Source: Gemmata massiliana
GTDB taxonomy: Bacteria; Planctomycetota; Planctomycetia; Gemmatales; Gemmataceae
Direction of reading: 5' to 3'
DNA length: 64,000 bases
Assembly: GCF_901538265.1 (NCBI RefSeq)
Contig: NZ_LR593886.1
Location: forward strand, 4,237,738 to 4,301,737
Positions 24,715-32,048 of this stretch are shown here, in pieces (positions within the stretch are counted from its first letter, which is position 1; every line of letters begins with the position of its first letter). The position numbers and the translations under genes are program-made. A model generated the notes under the pieces. The model was not told where the DNA came from. It made no database searches and saw only the letters and a list, made by a program, of their open reading frames with translations.

Positions 24715-25845
24715 TTAGATCGAGACACCGTCAACGATCCTACGCAGCTCCTGGAAGTCGTTGACGGCCGGCCCCGCTTCGCACATGACCGGTTCGACAT
24801 CGGCATGTGCGATACCGTGCCGATACTTCTTACGATGATCTACCACCCTCTCGTACAATTTCTGGGCACCCGGGTACTTCGATAGTTCTTTGCCCGTAGC
24901 CTCCCTCATCAACCTGTTAGCCCGAGTTTCAAACTGGATCGCGCCATTGAGTGTACTCTCAATTTCCTTCTCGGTCTTACCCTGCTTCGCGTAACCCTCG
25001 CGGATCTTGAGACCCAGACTAAGGTCGAGGGCGGCCGATGTCTCGATGATCGCCGAGCGGGTCACGTCGCGGTTGAGAAAGGACCGGGCGCGAACCTCCA
25101 GCAACTCCACCGCATTCGGCTGGACCCCGTTCCCAAGATCTTCCTTGAACCGGGCGACGTCATCGGACGGCAAATTCAACCAGGGGGTCCTCGCGAGTCC
25201 CGGGAACCTCCCGACATCGTCGTGCCAGGTTAGCTCCTCGCCGTCGCAGAAGAAGATCGCTTGGACGCCAACCAGGGGATACTGAAACGAGAGCTGAGAT
25301 ATCGACACTTGTTCGACGAAAAAGTCGTCGAATCTCTGCATGTACAGGCGAATCAGGGCGTTGAGCGCCTGGAGGAACAGGTCGCGGTCCGCCAGTCTCC
25401 GGGCGTAAGCGGTTTTAGACAGGGCCAGATCGTAGGCGACCCTTCGGTCGGCGCTCATGGCGGCGCGGCGTCGGTTGGCCTCTGCGTGCATGGCGTTCGA
25501 CCCCGCTGCTAAGTCGAAAGTCTCGAATGCCGTGGCGAACATCTCTTGGGCCGCTTCACTCTCGGTGAGCACCGGGAGATCCGCGTCGGCGATTTCCCGC
25601 GTTGTCGTGTGGCAGATCACGGGCCGAAGGCGCTGGATGTGCGGGCTCGAGGTTATCTTGGCGAGCGCGCGGACCGCGAGCTCCTCCGGACCCACGGACC
25701 ACTGACCAGTGCTAGCAATCGCGGCCACCCAACCCTGGTGAAGGGCGAGCGCGTACGCGGCTCCTCCGATACTCACGTTGTAAGCGTCTGGTGGGAGGTT
25801 CATCGCGAACGGTAGTTCACACCGTTCAATGCACACGAATTTCAT
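24715..25845 (-). CDS. large hypothetical protein with C-terminal HEPN-like motif
   Basis: A 376-residue protein of unrecognised family. The N-terminal third is alpha/beta with YNVSIGGAAYALALHQGW. The middle has several helices (ALSKTAYARRLADRDLFLQA, LIRLYMQRFDDFFVEQV). The C-terminal 130 residues are helical, starting at RSFLNRDVTRSAIIETSAAL and ending in HRKKYRHGIAHADVEPV. RHGIAH gives R-x4-H, the signature of HEPN domains, many of which are RNases in toxin, CRISPR or anti-phage systems. No antitoxin partner is adjacent. A GGAG nine bases before the ATG and a TATAAT box upstream support an expressed gene. Function is open. Confidence 0.65.
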   Translation of the reverse strand: MKFVCIERCELPFAMNLPPDAYNVSIGGAAYALALHQGWVAAIASTGQWSVGPEELAVRALAKITSSPHIQRLRPVICHTTTREIADADLPVLTESEAAQEMFATAFETFDLAAGSNAMHAEANRRRAAMSADRRVAYDLALSKTAYARRLADRDLFLQALNALIRLYMQRFDDFFVEQVSISQLSFQYPLVGVQAIFFCDGEELTWHDDVGRFPGLARTPWLNLPSDDVARFKEDLGNGVQPNAVELLEVRARSFLNRDVTRSAIIETSAALDLSLGLKIREGYAKQGKTEKEIESTLNGAIQFETRANRLMREATGKELSKYPGAQKLYERVVDHRKKYRHGIAHADVEPVMCEAGPAVNDFQELRRIVDGVSI

Positions 25846-25862
25846 GGTAAACTCCAGATTGG

Positions 25863-25868
25863 ATTATA
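25863..25868 (-). promoter_or_regulatory. -10 box for the HEPN-like gene
   Basis: On the minus strand TATAAT lies 18 bases upstream of the ATG at 25845. No good -35 box was found 16-18 bases further upstream, so this is only half of a promoter. Transcription would start very near the ribosome site, giving a short leader. Confidence 0.35.
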
Positions 25869-26183
25869 CCATGACAAACGGGATTGCGGGGAAGTTCAGG
25901 GCGTGCGAGAATTTCAGGTGGCCTGGTAGCCGAAGTTGTTTGAGGATAACGATTTACGGGGATTTTTCTTGATATGCGCATAGGTGACCCGCGGGGTCGC
26001 CGACCCAACGAGTGAAGGTTTAAATCGGGAGCGAGCCAAGCCGCAGACCTGACCGACCCTCGATTTGCGCCGCGGGCGGCTCCTTATCGTCTCGCCCGAT
26101 TAACGGTCACAAATAAACGACCCTGCGACAAATCAACCCGCCTTACGACCGCGGTTCCACCGGGGAAGCCCTGACTATCTCGT
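25869..26183. other. intergenic region, nothing recognised
   Basis: About 315 bases between the start of the HEPN-like gene and the end of the minus-strand Fae-like gene. Short frames only. The middle is relatively AT-rich (GATTTTTCTTGATATGCGCA) and could hold regulatory sites, but I see no clear hairpin or repeat. Confidence 0.35.
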
Positions 26184-26738
26184 TTACAACTTCCCGTCGA
26201 GTCCGAGTTGGTGGAAGTAGTGGGTCACTTTGTCCTGGTTTTCGAGGAGCCAGTCGATCGACGGCTCCCCGGCCATCGCCTTCTTGATCACCTTTACCGT
26301 CGCCTCCCGGTTCACCTGGAACAGGGCGGCGTGATCAACCTCCCCCTCCGGGACGCTCAAAATCGACGGATCGAGCCAAACGCTATAGATGATGCCGAGG
26401 TCGTTCGCCTTCTCCTTCGGGAGGAGCCCCTGACGGACCGCGTCGAGGACGCCGTTCGCGATACCGGCCTGCACTGTCCCCATCAGTATTCCCGTGTAGC
26501 GGGCGTCCTTCACGGTGACCTTCGAGACCATCAATGTGGCGGGCTTCACCTGTACGTCGGAGTTGAGAATCGCAAACACCTTCGTGTGCCCCTTCGTCTG
26601 GTCGCCCACCAGCGTCGCGAGGGCGGTCCCCACCGGGCCGTCGAGTTCGCCAATAACAACTTCAGGTTCTGCACAGAGATAGTCTTTGTCGCCTTCGACC
26701 AGGGCCTCCCCGGTCCGCATCACGATACGACCCGCCAT
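26184..26738 (-). CDS. formaldehyde-activating enzyme (Fae)-like protein lacking the catalytic His
   Basis: A 184-residue Fae homologue. Fae condenses formaldehyde with tetrahydromethanopterin, a C1 route known in planctomycetes. Family sequence is clear: MRTGEALVEG at the N-terminus, then GPVGTALATLVGDQTKG, VKPATLMVSKVTVKDAR, GIANGVLDAVRQGLLPKEKA and a final NQDKVTHYFHQLG. The catalytic His of the canonical A-H-I-D-L-I-I-G is replaced: here the aligned segment reads AEPEVVIG. It is thus probably not a canonical Fae but a divergent paralogue (binding or regulatory role, or altered chemistry). GGAGGAG lies just upstream of ATG 26738. A near copy faces the other way at 26866. Confidence 0.82.
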   Translation of the reverse strand: MAGRIVMRTGEALVEGDKDYLCAEPEVVIGELDGPVGTALATLVGDQTKGHTKVFAILNSDVQVKPATLMVSKVTVKDARYTGILMGTVQAGIANGVLDAVRQGLLPKEKANDLGIIYSVWLDPSILSVPEGEVDHAALFQVNREATVKVIKKAMAGEPSIDWLLENQDKVTHYFHQLGLDGKL

Positions 26739-26865
26739 TCTCGTCTCCTCCGGACGGGACCGGACGCGGTCCCTTGGCAAGGTTAACTTACGGACGGGGC
26801 AGGGTGGGGGTCACTACCCCGGCGAGTAGGTTCCGGAGAGCAGCAGGTGAAGGTTACGAGACGAC

Positions 26866-27360
26866 TTGGGCGCCGAACCGGAAATCGTCATCGGTGAGCT
26901 GGACGGCCCGGTGGGAACCGCGCTGGCCACACTCGTCGGCGATCAGACGAAGGGGCACACGAAGGTATTCGCGATCCTGAACAGTGACGTTCAGGTGCGC
27001 CCCGCGACACTGATGGTGAGTAAGGTGACCGTGACCAGTTCACGGTACACGAACATCCTCATGGGGAGCGTCCAGGCGGGCATCGCGAACGGTGTTCTCG
27101 ACGCCGTTCGCGCGGGCATTATCCCAAAGGAAAAAGCCAACGATCTGGGTATCATTTACTCGGTCTGGCTCGACCCATCGGTGCTCGCCGTTGATCCCAA
27201 AGAGGTCGATTATCAAGGGCTTTTCAACGTGAACCGGGAAGCGACGGTGAAGGCGATCCGCAAGGCTCTGGCGAACGAGCCGAACATCGACTGGCTCCTC
27301 GAAAATCAGGACAAGGTGACCCACTATTTCCACCAACTCGGGGTGGACGGGAAACTGTAA
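26866..27360 (+). CDS. second Fae-like copy with degraded N-terminus
   Basis: The frame from TTG 26866 gives 164 residues, about 80-85 percent identical by eye to the neighbour at 26184-26738 (GELDGPVGTALATLVGDQTK, PATLMVSKVTV, ANDLGIIYSVWLDPS, NQDKVTHYFHQLG). The first 20-25 residues are missing in this frame; the expected EGYETT is found in another frame just upstream, so a one-base deletion near 26862-26866 has probably cut the 5' end. The catalytic His is absent here too (GAEPEIVIG). No good ribosome site precedes the TTG. It may be translated weakly or be a young pseudogene. The two copies are arranged head to head. Confidence 0.6.
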   Translation: MGAEPEIVIGELDGPVGTALATLVGDQTKGHTKVFAILNSDVQVRPATLMVSKVTVTSSRYTNILMGSVQAGIANGVLDAVRAGIIPKEKANDLGIIYSVWLDPSVLAVDPKEVDYQGLFNVNREATVKAIRKALANEPNIDWLLENQDKVTHYFHQLGVDGKL

Positions 27361-27410
27361 GTAACCCGGATACCTTGGTGGTTGGGGCGCCCGACCGAAT
27401 TTGACCTACG

Positions 27411-27442
27411 CAGCCCGTCGTGACTGAAACCACGGCGGGCTG
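27411..27442 (+). terminator. hairpin terminator after the Fae-like gene
   Basis: CAGCCCGTCGTG and CACGGCGGGCTG pair over 12 positions (one T-G pair) around an eight-base loop, followed by TTGCGTTT. It lies 50 bases past the stop at 27360 and is the best terminator candidate for that gene. Confidence 0.6.
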
Positions 27443-27560
27443 TTGCGTTTCAACCAAACGTGTTTGAGTGCTCTCGGGATGTTCTAATTCCACGCCGTTC
27501 CGAAATGTTGTGACCGCGAAAGCGTCTGGTAGGATGTTCCCACAACTCCGGAGGACCGTG

Positions 27561-28283
27561 ATGCACTGCGCACTATTGGCTCTGTGGTTCACCACTTCTG
27601 TAGCTCCGTTCACGACTGCGGCTCCCGTTCCGAACGACCCGGCGGCGGTACGCAAACTGCTCGATGCTCAATGGGCCGATTTGGAGAAAAGCGAGCCGGA
27701 CGCATCCAAAGCACTTCTGGGACTCGCCGGGCGTCCGAAGGACGCCGTCCCCTACCTCCGCGAGCACTTAAAGCCACTGAAACTGACGAAGGAGCGGGTC
27801 CAGCAACTCCTGACAGATCTGGGGAGCGATAAGGAGGCAGTGTGGAAGGGCGCCTTTTACGAGTTGGAGTACCTGGACCCTCGCTTAACGATCGAATTGG
27901 CGGATCTGATGGACCAAGTTACGGAAACCCCGGCGCGGCAACGATTGGTCACGGTACTGAGCGGGCGGAGCCTGGAGTACCTGGACAAGTACCTGATGAA
28001 TAAAGCCGTCACTCTGCGGGCACTCGGAAAGGGAGAAGGGTACAACTTTCAAGCCGAAGGGTCGTGGTGGGCCGAGCACAAAGTGGATCGGCTCAACGCC
28101 GGTGAGTTCGTTGGCTGCCCTAAGCGAAAATGGACACGCGCGAACCGTGCGATTTCACTCCTGGAGTTTTTCGGAACGCCGGACGCGGTGGCGATTCTGA
28201 AGGATCTTGCGACCGGTCATCCCGACGCGCAACCCACCAAGATGGCTAAAGAAGCACTGGACCGGTTAAAAGATAAACCGTGA
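27561..28283 (+). CDS. secreted HEAT-like repeat protein
   Basis: A 240-residue protein from ATG 27561 with GGAGG seven bases upstream. The signal peptide (MHCALLALWFTTSVAPFTTA) runs into APVPND, the same junction as in the gene at 8379. The mature protein is nearly all helical: VRKLLDAQWADLEKSEPDAS, ALLGLAGRPKDAVPYLREHL and a C-terminal RAISLLEFFGTPDAVAILKD followed by AKEALDRLKD, a HEAT-repeat pattern often seen in Gemmata proteins. The WADLEKSEPDASKALLGLAG start is shared, as far as I recall, by many Gemmata paralogues. Probably periplasmic and involved in protein binding; the partner is unknown. Confidence 0.7.
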   Translation: MHCALLALWFTTSVAPFTTAAPVPNDPAAVRKLLDAQWADLEKSEPDASKALLGLAGRPKDAVPYLREHLKPLKLTKERVQQLLTDLGSDKEAVWKGAFYELEYLDPRLTIELADLMDQVTETPARQRLVTVLSGRSLEYLDKYLMNKAVTLRALGKGEGYNFQAEGSWWAEHKVDRLNAGEFVGCPKRKWTRANRAISLLEFFGTPDAVAILKDLATGHPDAQPTKMAKEALDRLKDKP

Positions 28284-28409
28284 TCGCTCTGTTCTGGTAA
28301 AACTAATCCCTCTCTGGTTTTGGTAGGCAATTTCAGACTCTCGATGGTATCAAATAGTTGCTTTCAGCCCGCGTTTGCGTGTGTGAAGAGATTACGTAAG
28401 TGCTTCCTG

Positions 28410-28438
28410 TTGATCCGTAGCGTTTCGCGCCGTACACT
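28410..28438 (+). promoter_or_regulatory. promoter of the leuA leader
   Basis: TTGATC (28410-28415), a 17-base spacer and TACACT (28433-28438); four of six matches in each box. It lies 35 bases upstream of the leader-peptide ATG at 28473, which is where a leuA leader transcript would need to start. Confidence 0.5.
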
Positions 28439-28472
28439 GCCGGTAGATCAACCCGAACGAGACGAAACCCCG

Positions 28473-28556
28473 ATGACCGTTTTGCCGCTGCTCCTCGACA
28501 TTCGACTTCTTGGACCGCCACGGGGCCGGTCTTCTTCGCGTTTCGATCCAAAGTGA
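28473..28556 (+). CDS. leucine-rich leader peptide of leuA
   Basis: A 27-codon frame from ATG 28473 to TGA 28554-28556. The peptide is MTVLPLLLDIRLLG followed by PPRGRSSSRFDPK, with Leu at positions 4, 6, 7, 8, 12 and 13: six leucines in ten residues, plus one Ile. It lies between a promoter and a strong terminator hairpin just before leuA. This is the layout of a classical translation-coupled attenuator: when charged Leu-tRNA is scarce, the ribosome stalls on the leucine codons and the terminator does not form. The ribosome site is weak (GAGACGA). The peptide itself likely has no further role. Confidence 0.7.
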   Translation: MTVLPLLLDIRLLGPPRGRSSSRFDPK

Positions 28557-28576
28557 TTCGATCCACGAGGTTGCAG

Positions 28577-28612
28577 CGGCCCCGGAACTCAGTTCCGGGG
28601 CCGTTTCTGTTT
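28577..28612 (+). terminator. leuA attenuator hairpin with competing antiterminator
   Basis: CGGCCCCGGAAC and GTTCCGGGGCCG form a perfect 12-bp stem with a three-base loop, followed by TTTCTGTTTC, an intrinsic terminator placed 13 bases before the leuA ATG. Upstream, CGGGGCCG at 28521-28528 can pair with CGGCCCCG of the terminator's left arm, giving an exclusive antiterminator. CCCCG at 28467-28471, just before the leader ATG, can in turn pair with CGGGG of that segment. These are the 1-2-3-4 elements of an attenuator. Confidence 0.75.
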
Positions 28613-28624
28613 CTGGAGTTACTC

Positions 28625-30211
28625 ATGCCTGTGCCGACTGATCCGAACCGCGTCATCATCTTCGACACCACGCTGCGCGACGGGGAACAGAGCCCCGGGT
28701 GCAGCATGAACCTTCCCGAGAAGTTGGAGATGGCCCGCGCGCTTGCGGACCTCGGCGTGGACGTTATCGAGGCCGGGTTCCCGATCGCGTCGCCGGGCGA
28801 CTTCGAGAGCGTGCAGGCCATCGCGCGACAGATCCACGGTCCGATCATCGCGGGGTTGGCCCGGTGCAACCCAACCGACATCGACCGCGCCGCCGACGCT
28901 GTAAAGGACGCATCGAAGCCGCGCATCCACGTGTTCCTCGCGACCAGTGCGATCCACCGGGAGTTCAAGCTCCGGATGACCTCGGAAGAGGTCGCGAAAC
29001 GGGCCGTCGAGGGCGTGAAACGCGCCCGTGACCGGTGCGCGGACGTGGAGTTCTCGCCCGAGGACGCGGCCCGCACCGAACTCGACTTCCTGGCGGAAGT
29101 TGTCGAGCGCGCGATCGAGGCCGGCGCGACCACGCTCAACATCCCCGACACGGTCGGGTACGCGGTGCCCACGCACTACGCGGCCATCATCCGGCACCTG
29201 AAGCAGCATGTGCGCGGGATCGATAAGTGCGTCCTCTCGGTTCACTGTCACAACGACCTGGGTCTCGCCGTCGCCAACAGTCTCGCGGCGCTGGGTGAGG
29301 GCGCGCGGCAAGTGGAATGCACCATCAACGGCATCGGCGAGCGGGCCGGGAACACCTCGCTCGAAGAGGTGGTGATGGCGCTGCACACGCGCTCCGACTT
29401 CTACAAGCTCGCGACCGGGATCAACACGCGGCACCTGTACCCCGTGAGCCGGAAACTGGCGCACATCACCGGCCAGCAGGTGCAGCGCAACAAGGCCATC
29501 GTCGGCCAGAACGCTTTCGCTCACGAAGCCGGCATCCACCAAGACGGGATGCTGAAAGAGCGCAGCACCTACGAGATCATGAAGCCCGAAGACGTGGGCA
29601 TCCCGCAAACGGAACTGGTGCTGGGCAAGCACAGTGGCCGGCACGCCCTCAAACAGCGCGTTACTGACCTCGGGTACCGGCTCACCGAGGAACAACTGAA
29701 CCGCGTGTTCGAGGAGTTCAAGAAACTCGCGGACAAGAAGAAGGAAATCTACGACGCGGACATCGAAGCTCTGGCGGAGAACCAACTCCAGGCCGGCACC
29801 GGCAACTTGTGGACGCTCGTCGGCTTCACCAGCACCGCGGGTACCGGGTCGCAGACCTCGGCCGCGGTCACGCTAAAGCACCTCGACGGCACCGTGCGCC
29901 GCGACGCGGCCATCGGGAACGGTCCCATCGACGCGCTCATCAAGGCGATCAACCGCATCACCGGCGCGGAGGTGAAGGTGGTGGACTACCGTGTGCGGTC
30001 GGTGAGCCAGGACATGGACGCACTGGGCGAAGTCAACATCGAGATCGAACACGCTGGTAAGCGGTCGCGCGCCCGTGCGGTCAGCCTCGATGTGGTGGAA
30101 GCGAGCGCACTGGCGTACCTCGAAGTGGTGAACCGCGTTGCGTCGCGCCTGCTCCGCGACCGACTCAAGCCCACCGACGACGTGCCGACCGAAGTTGTCC
30201 CCGCGAGCTGA
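28625..30211 (+). CDS. leuA: 2-isopropylmalate synthase
   Basis: A 528-residue LeuA, which condenses acetyl-CoA with 2-oxoisovalerate in the first committed step of leucine synthesis. The catalytic TIM barrel opens with IIFDTTLRDGEQSPGCSMN, has ATSAIHREFKLRMT, NIPDTVGYAVPTHY and the metal-binding SVHCHNDLGLAVANS (His-x-His), then NGIGERAGNTSLEEVVMALH. The subdomains include GKHSGRHALKQR. The C-terminal regulatory LeuA dimer domain (about residues 390-515: LVGFTSTAGTGSQTSAAVTL onwards) is present, so leucine feedback is expected. ATG 28625 follows GGAG by six bases. Expression is probably controlled by the attenuator just upstream. Confidence 0.96.
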   Translation: MPVPTDPNRVIIFDTTLRDGEQSPGCSMNLPEKLEMARALADLGVDVIEAGFPIASPGDFESVQAIARQIHGPIIAGLARCNPTDIDRAADAVKDASKPRIHVFLATSAIHREFKLRMTSEEVAKRAVEGVKRARDRCADVEFSPEDAARTELDFLAEVVERAIEAGATTLNIPDTVGYAVPTHYAAIIRHLKQHVRGIDKCVLSVHCHNDLGLAVANSLAALGEGARQVECTINGIGERAGNTSLEEVVMALHTRSDFYKLATGINTRHLYPVSRKLAHITGQQVQRNKAIVGQNAFAHEAGIHQDGMLKERSTYEIMKPEDVGIPQTELVLGKHSGRHALKQRVTDLGYRLTEEQLNRVFEEFKKLADKKKEIYDADIEALAENQLQAGTGNLWTLVGFTSTAGTGSQTSAAVTLKHLDGTVRRDAAIGNGPIDALIKAINRITGAEVKVVDYRVRSVSQDMDALGEVNIEIEHAGKRSRARAVSLDVVEASALAYLEVVNRVASRLLRDRLKPTDDVPTEVVPAS

Positions 30212-30248
30212 GTCGTGGTATGAATGGCGCACACTCACGGAGGGGGCG

Positions 30249-30954
30249 ATGAGTACAAAGCTCGCGGATGTCGATTTCGAGTCGGTGGGCGATCTGCTTA
30301 CCAGTCTTGGGGCATTTCACCCGATCGTGTGCGCATGAAGCCCGCGCCCGGTAAGGCCACCCCGCGCGATGTGGTGCGTCTTCGCAATAAGACGCGCCTG
30401 TACGAACTGGTGGATGGCACCCTTGTGGAGAAGGTCATGGGTGCGAAGGAGTCGTTCGTTGCCGCGAAGCTGATTCGACTCCTTGGCAACCACTCAGACG
30501 CGCAGGGGGGATCTGGGAATGGTCCTCGGTGCGGACGGAATGGTCACGCTGATGGGGAACCTGGTACGTATCCCGGACGTGTCGTTCACCAACTGGGACC
30601 GCGTACCCGACCGCCGCGCGCCCGATGAACCGGTTCCCGAACTCGCGCCCGACCTTGCGGTCGAGATCCTCAGCGAAGGCAACACGCGCGAGGAGATGGA
30701 CCGCAAGCTCAAAGAATACTTCCTTTCCGAAGTGGCGCTGGTGTGGTTCATCGACCCGCGAAAACGCACGGCGCGAGTTTTCACATCGCCCGATGACGTG
30801 ACCGAATTGAATGAAACGGACACACTCGATGGGTGACGTGCTACCCGGGTTTGAAATTGAAGTGGGGCAATTGTTCGAGCAACTACGACCTGTACCGAAA
30901 GCTTCCAAGCCTCCGAAATCCGGTAGTGCAAAGAAACCCAAGAAGCGAAAGTAA
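30249..30954 (+). pseudogene. Uma2-family endonuclease-like gene with several frameshifts
   Basis: From ATG 30249, after GGAGGGGG, the sequence reads MSTKLADVDFESVGDLLTSL, shifts frame to GISPDRVRMKPAPGKATPRD and YELVDGTLVEKVMGAKES, shifts again near 30500 to LGMVLGADGMVTLMGNLVR, IPDVSFTNWDRVP and LAPDLAVEILSEGNTREEM, and a third time near 30833 to DVLPGFEIEVGQLFEQL, with a basic tail to TAA 30952. Together this is a whole Uma2 (DUF820, PD-(D/E)xK-like) protein, a family greatly expanded in planctomycetes. With three frame changes it is most likely dead; clustered sequencing errors are a less likely explanation. Confidence 0.75.
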
Positions 30955-31001
30955 CGGTTCGGCCCGTCTCGCGCTGCTGTCTTCTCGATGCGTGGTGTGA
31001 G

Positions 31002-31694
31002 TTAGGAAAGCAGTTCACTCAACTTCATGATGCGGTGCGGAATGTGGGTGTGGTCCCCGCGCGGGTCGAGGAGAATCGCGTGCATTCCGGCCGTGGTCGC
31101 GCCGACGTAGTCGTTATCCAAATCGTCGCCCACGAATAGCACTTCATTCGGTTCGCAGTTTGCGATCCGCGTTACCGTTTGGAAGAAGCCCGTACCCGGT
31201 TTTCGCACGCCCACCGCGGCGCTGATGACCACGCGATCGGTTAGCGCCGCGAGTTCGGGGAAACCCGCCAGTACGGGCCACAAGCGGGCGTCGTAGTTGG
31301 ACCCCATCCCAAGGACTAAGCCGCGCGACTGAAGTGCCGCGAGCACTTCCGCGGCATCCGGGGCCACGCGCCACGCGGCTGGTTTCGCGAAGTGGTCGAA
31401 AAGGTCGCGGTAGCACGCTTCCGGATCGGAAACGCCGGTCAGCGTTTGCGTCACGATGCGGTGCCAGCGCTCGCGCTCGCGTGCTTCGCTCGTCGCCAAC
31501 TGAGTCGCGACATCGGCGGCCTCTTCGACGCGGTACGCGGTGATGAATCGGTTCTGCACATCGCCCGGCGCGAGCCGAAGCCCGTACCGCAGCGCGACAG
31601 CGGCGTAGACCGCCGGGGCAGACGGTTCGGGGAAGAGTAGGGTACCGACCGCGTCGAAAAAGATCGCGCGAATATGAACGGGAACGTGGGGCAC
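31002..31694 (-). CDS. HAD-family hydrolase (HDHD3-like)
   Basis: A 230-residue haloacid-dehalogenase-type hydrolase starting at GTG 31694. Motif I is IFFDAVGTLLFPEP (the second Asp of DxD replaced by Val, as in the HDHD3/YjjG-like group). Motif II is LGMGSNYDARL and motif III/IV is RKPGTGFFQTVTR with LFVGDDLDNDYVGATTAGM. The helical cap lies at residues 20-110. Such enzymes are usually phosphatases on small metabolites; the changed motif I may alter the phosphatase reaction. It is the last gene of the minus-strand MoxR/DUF58 unit, one base after the preceding gene, probably by chance of packing. Confidence 0.85.
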   Translation of the reverse strand: MPHVPVHIRAIFFDAVGTLLFPEPSAPAVYAAVALRYGLRLAPGDVQNRFITAYRVEEAADVATQLATSEARERERWHRIVTQTLTGVSDPEACYRDLFDHFAKPAAWRVAPDAAEVLAALQSRGLVLGMGSNYDARLWPVLAGFPELAALTDRVVISAAVGVRKPGTGFFQTVTRIANCEPNEVLFVGDDLDNDYVGATTAGMHAILLDPRGDHTHIPHRIMKLSELLS

Positions 31695-31695
31695 G

Positions 31696-32028
31696 TTAGT
31701 CCGCCGCTCCGTTCGCTACCGCGCGACTCTTCGGCCCCGGTATCACCGACTTCACGGATGTGGGGGCGACCGAGCGCGTCGCCATGCGGCTCGCCTTGCG
31801 CGTGTGGGGAACCGCCGAGTCTGCGAGCGACCGCGCCGCTTGTGCCGCGACCGCGACTTTCAGCAGGTGCAACCCGCCGCGGAAAACGACGAACGCGATG
31901 AACGCGGCCGGTCCCGCCTCGAAGATGCGCCGGTTCGTGAGCAGCACGTAAGTGTTCCAGAACTGCCATAGCCCGATGGCGATCAGCCCCCACCCGGCCA
32001 GTTCGCGGCTCCAGTATGCGAATCTCAT
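31696..32028 (-). CDS. small membrane protein
   Basis: A 110-residue protein with two hydrophobic segments, GWGLIAIGLWQFW (residues 12-24) and AGPAAFIAFVVFRGGLHLLK (38-57). A cationic, Ala/Ser-rich tail (TRKASRMATRSVAPTSVKSV) is probably cytoplasmic and disordered. AAGGG lies six to seven bases before the ATG. It sits between a larger membrane protein and the HAD gene in a tight minus-strand run. The family is not recognised; it may belong to the envelope system encoded upstream. Confidence 0.65.
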   Translation of the reverse strand: MRFAYWSRELAGWGLIAIGLWQFWNTYVLLTNRRIFEAGPAAFIAFVVFRGGLHLLKVAVAAQAARSLADSAVPHTRKASRMATRSVAPTSVKSVIPGPKSRAVANGAAD

Positions 32029-32048
32029 GACGAACCCTTATTTGGTAT

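Noticed and set aside
28619..29785. 388-codon minus-strand frame opposite leuA
   Set aside because: It is a shadow of GC-rich leuA codons; composition is rich in R, V, D and G runs without any family sequence, while leuA on the other strand is certain.
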